Shown one piece after another: positions 1 to 11,778 of a stretch of DNA of 64,000 nucleotides; positions within the stretch are counted from its first letter, which is position 1, and every line of letters starts with the position of its first letter. The notes beneath the pieces are model-generated. The model was not told the origin of the DNA. It searched no databases and worked only from the letters and a program-made list of their open reading frames with translations. This stretch comes from Amoebidium appalachense (Eukaryota; Ichthyosporea). The translations under genes were made by a program, and so were the position numbers. The DNA lies in contig CAVNZM010000005.1 of assembly GCA_963693365.1 (NCBI GenBank), positions 1,426,001 to 1,490,000 on the forward strand. The letters are read 5' to 3'.

Positions 1-136
1 CCAAAGACTTCCACTGATTCACTGTTCAAAAAAATTCGATTCAAACTCGGGTGCTGTGGAAGAGTTACCCATCCATACTCTGTATGTATGGTTTGCACTC
101 TGCATCGTGTTATCCATATTCGTACCGTATAATGCA

Positions 137-140
<4 letters not shown>
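1..140 (+). repeat. Interspersed repeat copy ending in a C-tract
   Basis: This stretch matches five other places in the window (near 22070-22200, 48120-48240, and reverse-complemented near 55900-56020, 62573-62755 and 63760-63932). Shared landmarks are a segment like AACTCGGGTGCTGTGG, then GTTTGCACTCTGCATCGTG, then a TTCGTAC box. The copy is followed directly by a long C-tract (about 139-172), as in other copies. The rest of 1-746 holds further C-tracts, an A/GAAA tract near 466-520 and a (CA)n run near 565-625, with no exon that I can support; it is probably intron of the gene that continues at 747. Confidence 0.7.
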
Positions 141-172
<32 letters not shown>

Positions 173-296
173 TTCCCCTTTGCCGCCCGCCGCGGGCTCG
201 GGGCTATGTTTCATACTCGTTTGTGTCACCGGTTCCCCACACAACACGTTACCACCGTGTTTTCGTGGTGTACGTAATTGGTGTCGCGGAATACAT

Positions 297-335
<39 letters not shown>

Positions 336-561
336 AGCCGTCTCTTCCTTTAAGGCAATGATGCCGCCTGTGTTTTTGTTTCGGCCATGTTAGTGGCTGT
401 TACCTTCTTTTTCTCCCACCTCTAAAAAAGCATTCCCCCCCCCTCCCCCCCCCCCCCCATTCCCAAAAAAAAAAAAAGAAAGAAAGAAAGAAAGAAGAAA
501 AAGAAGAAAAAAGAAAGCAAGAAACATCCCCCCCCCCCCCCCCCCCCCCCCCGCTTCACAC

Positions 562-607
<46 letters not shown>

Positions 608-746
608 CACACAACACACAACACACGTACAATGAGGACACAGAACGAAGAAAAACGCTAGCCATATTTTTCACCTCCTCCCACCTCCTAGTCTCCATAT
701 ATACCTTCACTAGTCCTGTGTGCTGACACTATCACCCCCTGTGCAG

Positions 747-1058
747 GCTCACACCCACCAATCGTTGCACTCGACCAAGACAATGTCCGTGTGCTGATGT
801 TTGTTGCGGCCAACCCACCCCGGCCAGACGTCATGGCCGTAAACGTGTCTTTCCTCAACCAGAACACCGCCCCACTCACAAACATTGAGTTTTTGGCTGC
901 CGTGCCCAAGGTAAGCACCAATTTTGTACAAATAGGCACTAGGTATTTTTCTTCCTTTCCCTTGCAAGGATTACCACTGGAGTTGTGTGCAAACATTAGG
1001 TGCCCGATTGATACTTCGTAGTGCCACGGTAGTGGTGATGGTTTTTTTTTTGGTTTTT

Positions 1059-1093
<35 letters not shown>

Positions 1094-1973
1094 TGGGTGT
1101 GTGCGTGTGCGTGTGCGTGCGTGTGTGTGTGTGCGTGGTGTGTAAGTGGGTGGGTGGATGGTGGTGGTGGTGGTGGTAATGGGGGCGGGGCGGGGGGGAG
1201 GGGGGGGAGGGGGGGGGGGGGAGGAGGGGGTGACACATGATGTTTGGCTCATGCCTGTTTATGGTGGGGTTTTCAGCACTAAAGGTTGCTTGGTATGGGG
1301 TCATTCGCATGCTTCATCGCTCAGGCTCCCACATTCCCACACATTCTCACACACATTTCTACCCTCTAGCCTACCCCCACATGCTCGCTCTAGACACGCA
1401 GACACATTTCCAAATACCCCCATGGACACACACATACCCCACTTTCTGCACACACACACACACACCTCAAAAACACAAAACACCCATCCAGCCTCTCTTC
1501 ATACACTTAAACACACTTCCAAACAACCCTTGCACACGCAGAGACCCTCTGTACACACACACAGATACCCCACTGCGCACACACATTTCCACACTCCCTT
1601 GCACACACACACATACGCTCTCTACACACACGCATGTTCAAAGACAGCTTGACACATGCACCCTTTCTCCACACACACTTTCAAGCACACCCGTTTACAT
1701 TATAAAACACCCTCTCAACACTCACACACACTTCCAAACACAGCCATTGACCCCCGCTCCCCCCCCCCCCCCCCCCCCCCCCCCCTTCCACACACAGACC
1801 ATGAGCATTAAACTGCAGCCCCCCTCGTCCACCACCGTTGCTGCCTTCAACATTATGACCGGCCCAGCCATGGCCTCCCAGATCATGCTCGTGTCAAATC
1901 CAACCAAGGTATGTATCTGCTCTTGTTGCTCTGAGTGTTCGCCTTGCATATTCCCCCCCTCCCCCCTCCCCCC

Positions 1974-2014
<41 letters not shown>

Positions 2015-2157
2015 AGACACACATACACCCTTCAGCCTCAACCACCACCACAACCACCACCCCACACCAGCGCACACCCAATGAATGGTCAAAGATGCAA
2101 GATGCGAGCATGCCCACTCTCTTTCTTTTTCCCTCACACACACCCTTTCTCCCTTTT

Positions 2158-2198
<41 letters not shown>

Positions 2199-3435
2199 CC
2201 ACTCCCCTACCTATCCCAACGGCACTGACTCCCGCCTACTCTCCTTCTGTATCCACCTGCCCTTGTCTTAACACAATCACAGTTGAATCGGTTCTTGTGA
2301 TCTGTTCCCTCTTGCGCTGTTGTGTGTGTGGTTGTAGGTTTCCTGTTTTCCTTGTTGCGAAGTTGTTTATGAAGGGTGGACGGTGGGTAAATTGCATGCT
2401 GGTGTGCATTCGAGCCTCAATTTCCAGCCATACCGGTGGCTTGGTATAGCTAAGTTCGAAAGGCTACATTTGGTTGGAATGAGGAATCAGGCTGCACAGT
2501 ATAGGTTGTTAGAAATTCTACCTGTCAGGCCTCACAACGTTGAAGGGGCCTGTGGATTCTTTGATGAAGGCATCGAAATGTATCACCTATGGATTTGACG
2601 ATAGAAAATGAATCCTTGACATGAACGTTACAGCCATGATATTTTATAAACCGACAACATTTGGAGCGTAACCTGGAAAATGACTATTTATAATAAGAGG
2701 CACATTGTACGTGGCATTAGGGCATGACCCGTAGCAAAGCACAGATTCTCGAGTGGAAGCCCCTTTTTATGTATATCCCTTTTTCTGTACGAAATATCTC
2801 AATCTCAAACTCCCAAAGAAATACTCTTTCGAGGTGAAAAAACACAGCATTTTTTCCATAGGCATATGCAGTGAAATCGAAAGGGCCTAATAGCATAGAA
2901 AACAAATCACAGCTATTTATGTGTGTAAATCGAATCTTTGTAATGTGTGCAAGAATTCCTCATTGCCTACATTGCCAAAGATGTTTGTTAAAACTCCATG
3001 GCAGGGAGGCAACCCAAGTTGCTTATATAGCAGGCTGCACGCGGATGAGTCAGCATGAACCAACCATGTGATTGCTTCATGCAACTTTAATTTGGTGGTA
3101 TTTCGCGCTTGGTCGTACCGTGTCGCGGGCAAGACATGGCGGTACCAGTAATTTTGAATTAACGTTACCAGAGTATGAACGCCACACAAACAGTATACGC
3201 TATGTATGATCTACTTTGCCTTTATCTGGAATTTTTAGTTTTGTACGTTGCTATATAAAGCCGCAATGGCGTACAAGTGGCGTATTCATGAACATGAAAA
3301 CCTTGCAATCGCTCAGTACTGATATACGTGTCCTGTGCGCAGGCCCCGGTCAAGATTCGGTTCAAGTTCACATACACCATCAATGGCACACAGGTGGTAC
3401 GGCAAGGGGATGCAGCTTCATTCCCAAACATGTAG
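747..3435 (+). CDS. C-terminal exons of a gamma-adaptin ear (GAE) domain protein, AP-1 gamma or GGA type
   Basis: Three exons join in phase: 747-910, 1798-1908 and 3343-3435 (stop TAG). All have AG acceptors and GT donors. The product of these exons is about 122 residues and forms an ear domain: an N-terminal strand with VRVLMFVAANPP, then the typical FLAAVPKTMSIKLQPPSS segment, then IMLVSNPTK and KIRFKFTYTINGTQV, ending ASFPNM. In the gamma-adaptin/GGA family this domain recruits accessory factors such as gamma-synergin and rabaptin to clathrin coats at the trans-Golgi and endosomes. The AP-1 gamma trunk or the GGA VHS-GAT part should lie left of the window, so the two cannot be told apart here. 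The second intron (1909-3342) has long C-tracts. Confidence 0.82.
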
Positions 3436-4140
3436 AGTGTATGTCGGTACAATTACTAAATTGCTTTTGACATTGTGTAGTGAGCGCTTGTGTGTATGGA
3501 GCAAGTTGTCTCTTTAAAGAAAGACTAATTGCCTGCTCTTATAATAGATTTGATTTTGTACATCCATCACTCAGTCTCCAGGGGTTTTTAGTATGCATTT
3601 GTTTAGTTTGAAAGGCACATTTATGTACGTAACCGTTTGATTGAATGCCATTGTGACAAACATGCCGGGCCCCCGAGCACTAATCCTGTCAACCACACAT
3701 GTCACTTGCGTGTATCCAGGACCTGCTATATATAAGATCATGACACACATGCAGGGCTGGAGAATATTTTGGAGCAGGGTTTCTTTTAAACGCCCTTGCA
3801 TACATACGGGCAAAGCTGTTAGACAGGTTACACGCGTGCGACGCTCAGATCTGTGCGAGTCATGATCATTCTGAAGATACCTACCTTTGTTAGCATTGTA
3901 AATTCAATGATCAGGCTGTAGCTGGCCTCTGGCGCCACTACCACATGTATGTTACGGTCGGCTAACTAAAGAATGCAGTGTATGTGCATGTACATGCCCT
4001 CGTCGCTCGAGAGTTTTTGTCACTTCGAATTCCATGATGACATGCACGTGGCTACCTGGTGAATCATTTGGCAAACTAAAAAAAATAGTAGGAATATTCG
4101 TGCCGTAGTACGTTGTGATCAAATTTTTGGCCCGAGGTGG

Positions 4141-4350
4141 GTGTGCAGGCATGGCACGTGCCGGGCCAACGCAGCATGGGCAGTCGACGGCCCCATGCTG
4201 GCCCATGCACTGTCGGATCCGGAAGTCCGACAGTGCAACCTGGCTGCCTCAGAGTCGTGGCCCGTGATTCGGATTGCAGCCTTTGCCTATTACGTTCACT
4301 TTGCGGTCCAAGCGTCGCACCTACGTGGCAAATCGGTGGCACAAAAATAA
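4141..4350 (+). other. Unrecognised 69-codon open frame
   Basis: An open frame of 69 codons ends at TAA 4348-4350, overlapping an AATAAA. It is rich in Ala, Val and Ser and has no homopolymer content, unlike most spurious frames here. I recognise no family. It could be chance, the 3' UTR of the upstream gene, or a terminal exon. It contains the hairpin at 4207-4236, which argues for a structural or regulatory reading over a coding one. Confidence 0.12.
4207..4236. repeat. Perfect 11-bp inverted repeat with 8-base loop
   Basis: GCACTGTCGGA at 4207-4217 is followed by an 8-base spacer and its exact reverse complement at 4226-4236. It would form a strong hairpin in either strand. It lies in the presumed 3' UTR or intergenic DNA after the adaptin-ear gene. 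Confidence 0.85.
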
Positions 4351-4363
4351 ACAAATCAATAAA
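4346..4363 (+). promoter_or_regulatory. Candidate polyadenylation signals
   Basis: Two AATAAA hexamers lie at 4346-4351 and 4358-4363, about 900 bases after the stop of the adaptin-ear gene. No nearer AATAAA was seen, so this is the best candidate for its 3' end, with a long 3' UTR. It rests on the hexamers alone. Confidence 0.3.
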
Positions 4364-6508
4364 TGAAACGGGAAAAAAGCAATGAAATGGAAGGAATTCG
4401 AAACTTATCAGTCACCTCGATCCTGGCTAGGAATTATGGCAAGTGGTGCGTGAGCACTTTTTTCGTGTTCGGAGAACTTCGGACGTGCTTTTGGGATTTG
4501 AGCGTGAACTGGAAACAGCAAATACCTGTCGATTGTACAGTTTGGACGAATCGCCTCACCCCGATTCATTTAGAATTTGCGTTGATTGATTGGCTTTTTG
4601 CTTGTTACTTTTTCATTCTTCTTTTGACTGGATTTATTCGACGGAAAGATATGCAAGTATGCACGGCATACTGAGAAGACAATAAAAACTTCACGAGTTA
4701 TCCAGTAACAAGTGCATACTGAGATACCTGAACACTGTGTGAAAATCATATAAATACTCAATGTGACGACCAACAGAATTTAACAAAAAGTCTAAAGTGG
4801 TCACATTGCCAGCCAGTGTAGCAGACATCCGTAGGGAAAGAGGTAAAACGCGACATAAAAACTCACACCTATCAACATGCTTGCGATTAAAAAGTTCAGC
4901 ACAAAAGTGGCACCAGCGGCGATGAAAACAAAAATTACAACGCCACTGCACAACTTCCCAGGCAATATCAACATCAGAGCGCCTTGTTACTTCGCTCAGT
5001 CACTGGCCCAGGGCTAATTTCAAGAAAACGGTACCGATACCAGTGTAAAGAGCCGGGGACGATCATTGGCTCTTTCATGTTCTTCAAGATACCGGTTGTC
5101 CCGGAGTCCGGACAGTCGGAAAGTATGCTGGTTATAAGGATACGTAGGGCTCCCTTTCGTAAACGTGACTTGTGTTTTGTTGAAAGTCGGCAGTTACATT
5201 CAAGCATAGAAATGGGCCAAGTGTGTAGAGCTGGTTCTGTATACGGTCACTCAGCAGATAGAAAAAATCTATTAGTATTTAATGTTTACATAATTATAAG
5301 CGGTCTTATTTGCCTTGGATCAATAGGTTTAAAAAGTTATTAGGCTTGGATTTTGCGGTTGTGGAACTTGTACGGAAAGTTTGTTAAAAAGGCTCTGCTT
5401 CGCTCTTTGGGAATCCGAGAGTTCGTAGAATTTCAAACTCTGAGTTTGAAGAACGTGACATTTGTATTTTGTACCTTGACTGAGCGTGAAGATTGGAAAC
5501 AAATCATGCGTTGCAGTGACGGAGTCATAATCATGTGATAAAAAAGGCAGCAAGAATTTGCTTTGCTCCATTGAATATTATTTGCGACATTTCGCGTGAG
5601 TTATTGAAAAAACAGTATTTTGAACTAAAGGGGTTTATTGTATAATATTAAATAGAACAGGGGTGTCCATGGGCTGCTTGGTTGTTAGTATTTCGCGTAA
5701 GTACCTGCACACTGACTGACGGGTGTCTGGGCTATGTACCTGTCGAAACGACGGAGTTTCCGAAACTGCAGCGCCTGTCTCAACATGTCAGATTGTCATA
5801 ATTAGTTTGTAGTAGGCCTTGTAGGTGTTGTACATTGTAGGCTGCCGGAACGCTCCTACAATTATAAAACTCAAAAAAAAATGCATATATCACATGTTAC
5901 AATGCCAGTATCTTAATGTTTGCAGACGGACACAAGTGCTATGGACAGAGGACGTGCTGTCACGTACAGGTTACGAGTGAGTCAGCCGCCATGACATGCC
6001 AGAGTCTCCACTGAAGCGATCCACTACAAACCAGGCACTGAGGGGTCCAGGATGCCGCACGCACACAACGATGATCCATGTACACGCGACACGAAGACAC
6101 ATGACTATTAAGCATTATATTCCTACTTTTTTATTGTTTTATAAAAACTTTATTCATATTCCGTCCACATGAAGCATATAATCGATATATTTTAGATTGT
6201 AGATTACATGAAACAGGTATTCCTATTACTACGATTACATCCATGCCCCCCCCCCCCCCCCCCCCCCCGCCCCCCCCCCCCCCCCCCCCGATATAGAACG
6301 AGTATGCTAAATGAGATGAAATTTCCCACACCCAAAAGAACATGCCGCTGAGCCTGTGTATGGTTTTGTGCGCGCATATCTGACACTCTCGCAAGACGGA
6401 TATTTGTTTTCTATTTCAACAAATGGCTATAAGAATATATTTTACCACTGGCACATTATTGGTCACTCCCCTGCTGATGCGTGTTCACCTACACGATGGA
6501 CCAGTGAA

Positions 6509-6643
6509 GTGCTGTGATTCGTCTTGCCGCATGTCGAAATCCAGTCAAAAGAAAAAAAAATTTCAAGCCTGTTCTAAATCAGCTGTCTTTTTTTTTTGGA
6601 TCATATTGTGATAAAACATGGCGAGCAAGACGAATCACAGCAC
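6509..6643. mobile_element. Small element bounded by 19-bp perfect inverted repeats (MITE-like)
   Basis: GTGCTGTGATTCGTCTTGC at 6509-6527 is the exact reverse complement of 6625-6643. The roughly 97 bases between them appear in the opposite orientation at about 8572-8650 in the second tandem unit. This looks like a short inverted-repeat transposon or an invertible segment. I see no transposase. No clear target-site duplication was found. Confidence 0.55.
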
Positions 6644-7421
6644 CAATCTCCCTAATTCCAGCCCCCCTAGACTGGCTACGTCACAACGCGGCATCTGGTG
6701 CGCTGTCAACTAATCGGATGCGTACGCACCACTTGCCAAATTCACATGGAAGATACATGTCAGACTCAGTGAGACTTCTTTCTATGGAATGCAGTATCTA
6801 TTGCTGCAAGATAAAAATACCCAATCACAAGAATGAAATAAAACTTACTCATATATCGGCATTCCTTTGCTGGCATTCGGCTGAGCTACACTTTGAGCAC
6901 GTGTCCCCTTGTCTCTCAGGTAATCAGCATAGCGCATCTGTAGTTACAGTTGTGAATGCTTGTAGACTGGGTCACTGGAGTCACTGGAAATAAGAGGCGA
7001 CAATGACGTTTCTCTACAGTCAGACAAGAGACGTTCACTTGAACGCGTCGGCCCCGCATTGGTACGGTATTTAGGCCACATTCCAATAAGGGTTCTAACC
7101 ACGGGAAGACCCTGAACTCCTGCCAAATAAATGTTTACATTCAATCCCCCAAATAGATGGGGTTTACACATAAAGAGACAGTGTGCCTTGCTGCAATTGC
7201 TAAGAACTTGAGCAACCCTCATTTTACATGTGAGGTTGTGTTCAGTGGCATTACACATCCAAATAAAGACGCTAAGCAAGAAAGATAGAGAATAAAATGT
7301 ACGTGTATTCTGCCGCCAAGTTCACCTACTAAATCTTTACATATTCTGAGGTGACGTAATTTTTGAGAGCATGGAGAACAAGAATTTCGTCAGGAAACCA
7401 GCGGACCTTTCATACACCCTG

Positions 7422-8051
7422 AAATTTGGCACCCACGGAACACAACACTCCCCCCCACCCACCCCAAAATGCAAAAACACCACCATATACCCACCCCCCG
7501 TAGAAAGAAAAGTATGGCTCCCCAAAAACCCAAGACACCCACAACATACACCCCCCACACACACCCGGCCAGCCTGTACATGTCCTGACTGCCGGAACAC
7601 ACACAGACCCAGTGTGCTCTGTAAAATTCACCTTTTAGTTCACAAAATCATCGCCACAACATACGTACAACAACACAATGTTAGGCAGCAAACCCCCACC
7701 ACCACCACCACCACACCCCATCATCCACCCATACCCACCGTAAATACTATACACAACACTTGGACTTCCCAATACCGTAGATCGACCAATGAGAGCCCTC
7801 GGTTAACGTTTATTGCTAGGTTTTGAATGGAGGGGAGGACCGGATCCCCTCCTGCCGGCGTGGCTGGGGTAGTAGCCCTGGGCAAAGTGTGTACTTATAG
7901 TGAGGTTGTGAAGGATGGGTTAGCTTAGCTGAGCTCATAGATAGCACCTTAACTAGTGTACTGTCGGTGCTGTGTGGTAGACGGTAGTTTCCCTAGAGGG
8001 CCTGAAAAGGCCCTCCGGGAACAAAACGTGATAAAATAATAAAATAAAAAA
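7422..8051 (+). mobile_element. 630-bp retroposon-like insertion with 14-bp target-site duplication
   Basis: TTTCATACACCCTG occurs at 7408-7421 and again at 8052-8065. In the second tandem unit the same site is uninterrupted (9454-9467). The inserted DNA ends in a hairpin-like segment (GAGGGCC..GGCCCTC near 7996-8021) followed by an A-rich tail of AAATAATAAAATAAAA type. These are marks of target-primed reverse transcription by a non-LTR element or SINE. No reverse transcriptase is encoded. A proline-rich open frame runs through its first 400 bases but I do not recognise it. Confidence 0.75.
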
Positions 8052-10011
8052 TTTCATACACCCTGGGATGAGGCACTTTGATTGGCGTTCATTATTGCTC
8101 AGCAATCATCAACTTGCCCCGACTTGCCTTGTGGTGCTGCGTGTTCCTACACGATGGACCAGTGAATAACGTTTCATGAATCTACTCCGCGACCCCCCCA
8201 CCCCATGCAACAGTATGCGGCGACCTGTTTGGGGACGGCAAGTGGTTTATAACCATTGGACAAACTCCCAAAATGCTAGAAAACATGACATTCATCGAAT
8301 CATGATGGCGGAAACACATTCCTGAGGGCTGGCACTCCACGCAGGCAGTCTCATACATTTAGGTGAACAGGACCATGCGTCAACTGGTATTATAGAAACG
8401 TAACAACAATATAACATTGGTTTTTTTTTTTTTTTTTAATGAAAAATAATTCGGAATGGGCTTGGCTACATTTACGGATTCGATCGAAATGCGTCAGATT
8501 ATTCGACACATTCATGTCACACCAGGCAAGTCAGCCAATTGCAGAACCCGCCTGACCAGGACAGGACGGCTCGCCATGTTTTATCACAATATGATTTAGG
8601 CTAATCAAAAAGACAGCTGATTTAGAACAGGCTTGAAAATTCGACATGCCGCAAGACGATTCACGCACCAATCTCCCTAGCGCAGCTTGTTTAAATTCCA
8701 GTCCCCCTAGAATAGCACGTCACAGCGCTTCATCTGGTGCGCTGTCAACCAATCGGATGCGTACGCATCACTTGCCAAATTCACATGGAAGAAAGGAGGT
8801 GTCAGGGGGGTTTAGAGACTTCTTTCTATGGAATGCAGTATGTATTTCTGCAAGATAAAAATGCCCAATCACAAGAATGAAATAAAACTTACTCATATAT
8901 CGGCATTCCTTTGCTGACATTCGGCTGAGCTACACTTTGAGCACGTGTCCCCTTGTCTCTCAGGTAATCAGCATAGCGCATCTGTAGTTACAGTTGTGAA
9001 TGCTTGTAGACTGGAGTCACTGGAAATAAGAGGCGACAATGACGTTTCTCTACAGTCAGACAAGAGACGCTCACTTGAACGCGTCGGCCCCGCATTGCTG
9101 CGGTATTTAGGCCACATTCCAATAAGGGTTCTAAGTTCTAACCACGGGAAGACCGGTACCCTGAACTCTTGCCAAATAAATGGTCACATTCAATCCCCCA
9201 AATAGATGGGGTTTACACATAAATAGATGTGCCTTGCTGCAAGTGCTAATAACTTGAGCAACCCTCATTTTGCATGTGAGGTTGTGTTCAGTGGCATTAC
9301 ACATCCAAATAAAGACGCTAAGCAAGAAAGATAGAGAATAAAATGGACGTGTATTCTGCCGCCAAGTTCACCTACTAAATCTTTACATATTCTGAGGTGA
9401 CGTAATTTTCGAGAGTAAGGAGAACAAGAATTTCGTCAGGAAACCAGCGGATCTTTCATACACCCTGGGTTGGGGCACTTTGATTGGCGTTCATTATTGC
9501 TCGGCAATCATCAAGTATCAACTTGCCCCAACTGCCTTGTAGGCTGTCGCCGTGCCACGTTGGCAAACTTGGCACACTCCAGTGTGGCACACACACGTGC
9601 ACGCATCTCGGTGTTATTGCACGCTGGACACGGTCCCTTACATGTGCTCAGTGTAGATTGAATATTTTTTTAAATTGCACGCCAGTTATTGTATATAGTA
9701 CGGTGCCGCCTTGTAACGCGACAGGCCTGCGTGCTAGACTCTACTTTGCCTGGGTGACCAACGTGTTGTGCATGTGCATGGCTCAAGAAACATTGAAACA
9801 ACCTGCTTAACAGTGACACCGTTCACATGCATGACTGAGTTGTGATGCTACTAGTTGGCACGTATACCGTGACACTCATCACATCATAAGGTGGCCTGCG
9901 GCTGGTTTCAATTATTTTGTTGTATCTCGTTTATATCACGGTAGTGTTTGTCGACGACCACAACCCTTATTGATTAGCCGGGCACTTGTGCTCGTGGCGT
10001 GAGCTGCGAGT

Positions 10012-10245
10012 ATGGCAGCACACTCTTACGGTCTCATGTTCCGGCTGCTCTGCCTCCTCTCCTTCCTGCTTACTTTTTACGCCCACGGAGGCGAGGCCCA
10101 AACCTGTGCACCACCCACCGGCTTGAAACGCGCGGACGGTACTTGCGTCAGCTCGTGTCCAGTGGGCACGTATATAAGCGGCACAAACTGTGTTCCGTGT
10201 TCTGCAGGCACATATCAAAATGTAGCCAACTCCACCACGTGTAAG
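10012..10245 (+). CDS. First exon of the giant gene: signal peptide and first cysteine motif
   Basis: ATG at 10012 starts a protein with a hydrophobic core, [20 protein letters not shown] (residues about 10-29), a typical secretion signal with a likely cleavage before QTC. The exon then enters a cysteine-rich segment ([20 protein letters not shown]) and ends at donor AAG/GTGAGC. Intron 1 (10246-12004) holds a (CA)n-dominated region at about 10900-11850. Confidence 0.85.
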
Positions 10246-11703
10246 GTGAGCCATATACCCCTTGGCTTGTCCTCACCCCTCATGCATGTGCTTTGGCCTG
10301 CCCACCATTTCTTGGTTGTCAGCCCCCGATAACTTGTGGAATTTCTAAGGTCACACAACCTCATGGCATAACTGTACACCGTGTCTGGTACTGCCTAAAC
10401 TCCACGTGTGAATGAGGAGGTTCAAGTCAAGTCATACGCTTTGATCTGGTGTGAAGGTTATACGGAGCAATGCTGCATCAAGAGCTTTGACTCATGGGGC
10501 TTCCACTTGCTGTACTGAACGACCAAATATAACATCTATAGCATCGCAAAATATTTATGGTCCGAAAATAGTGAGGCTTTCCATGAGAACAAATTCACTC
10601 CACATGTAGGTAGGCATAGCTACAAGTTGTGAAAATCCTTTTAAAAACAGCTCACTGATGAACCTCTTATTTTCCACTTGCCGCATGGTTCACACGACCA
10701 CATTCACGTTCGATTCGACAACCCGAGCACACAATGTGTCACCTGGCTCACGGTGATTAGATTTCCATTCACAGCACAAATAAATGCAACCTAGTACTTT
10801 AAGCCCTAGTCTTAGCAAGGCTTTGGCACTCAGCGCAACGCACATGTACATATACGGCACTACACAAACACCAGCACACTGATCCGCGCGCACACACACA
10901 CCACATGCACGCGCGCACACACACACACTGGCACGTGTACGCCACACACACTTTGTCCACATATGCGTGCACATATACACATTGCGCACACAGACCGCAC
11001 CGTGATAGTGGCACTCAGTGTAAGGCTCTTTGAAAACCTTCATACATACGACAAGGGCACAGACATGTCGCTAGTTACATAATTGTGTAATACAGTGTGT
11101 ACGAGCGCAGAGATAGTCTGGTCACTATACATGGCGTCACACCCCTCCCACTCCCCTCCCCCTTCCCCTCCCTCCCCTTCCCTCCCTGCCCACGGCTTCC
11201 GTGAGCGCAAGAAAACAGGTACGTTCATATAATGTTTGCACTCACATTGCGACGGGCACACGACTGAGTGAACAAGCCACACACTGAGGCAATGACACAC
11301 AATCCCTCTCACACACATACAGCATAAGCACGTGCGCTTGGGAGATTATACACACACACACACACACATCACACACATACGTGGCACACGTGACACACAT
11401 GCGCGCGCGAGTACACCGGCACAAGCGCGCACGCACACGTACATGCGCATGCACACATGCAAACACACACACACAAACATGACTTGGACATATGCATACT
11501 CACTCAAACAGTGCAATGCACAACCACGCACACACACATACACAGAAACACAGCAACACAGTGCCACACACACACACACACGCACGCACACACGCACACA
11601 CGCACACACGCACACACAGTCACACACACACGTACACACGCACACACGGACACACGCACACACGCACACAAACACACAAACACACAAACACACACACACA
11701 CAC

Positions 11704-11778
<75 letters not shown>

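Larger units (their letters stand above)
3436..6479. other. Intergenic or 3' UTR sequence without a supported gene
   Basis: No splice-consistent exon or recognisable protein was found. Base composition is more even than in the gene-bearing parts and C-tracts are rare, with one G/C homopolymer cluster at about 6245-6290. A 119-codon frame at 4984-5343 resembles nothing I know and has no splice context. Confidence 0.6.
6480..9540 (+). repeat. Tandemly duplicated block of about 1.0-1.4 kb
   Basis: Unit 1 runs from about 6480 to 8135 and unit 2 from about 8140 to 9540. The core at 6631-7421 matches 8656-9467 closely and in the same order (for example CGGATGCGTACGCA, then CATATATCGGCATTCC, then TTCGTCAGGAAACCAGCGGA). 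Unit 1 resumes at 8066-8132 after a 630-bp insertion and matches 9468-9540. The start of unit 1 (GTTCACCTACACGATGGACC) recurs, with small changes, near 8146. The two units differ by scattered substitutions and small indels, so the duplication is not recent. No coding exon was found in it. Confidence 0.8.

Noticed and set aside
139-353. Open frames coding poly-proline, poly-glycine, Thr-His or Cys-Val strings, here and throughout the window
   Set aside because: They are translations of C/G homopolymers and CA/GT microsatellites inside introns and intergenic DNA, with no splice or domain support.
4984-5343. 119-codon plus-strand open frame
   Set aside because: No recognisable motif and no splice context, in plain intergenic composition. 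It may be chance.
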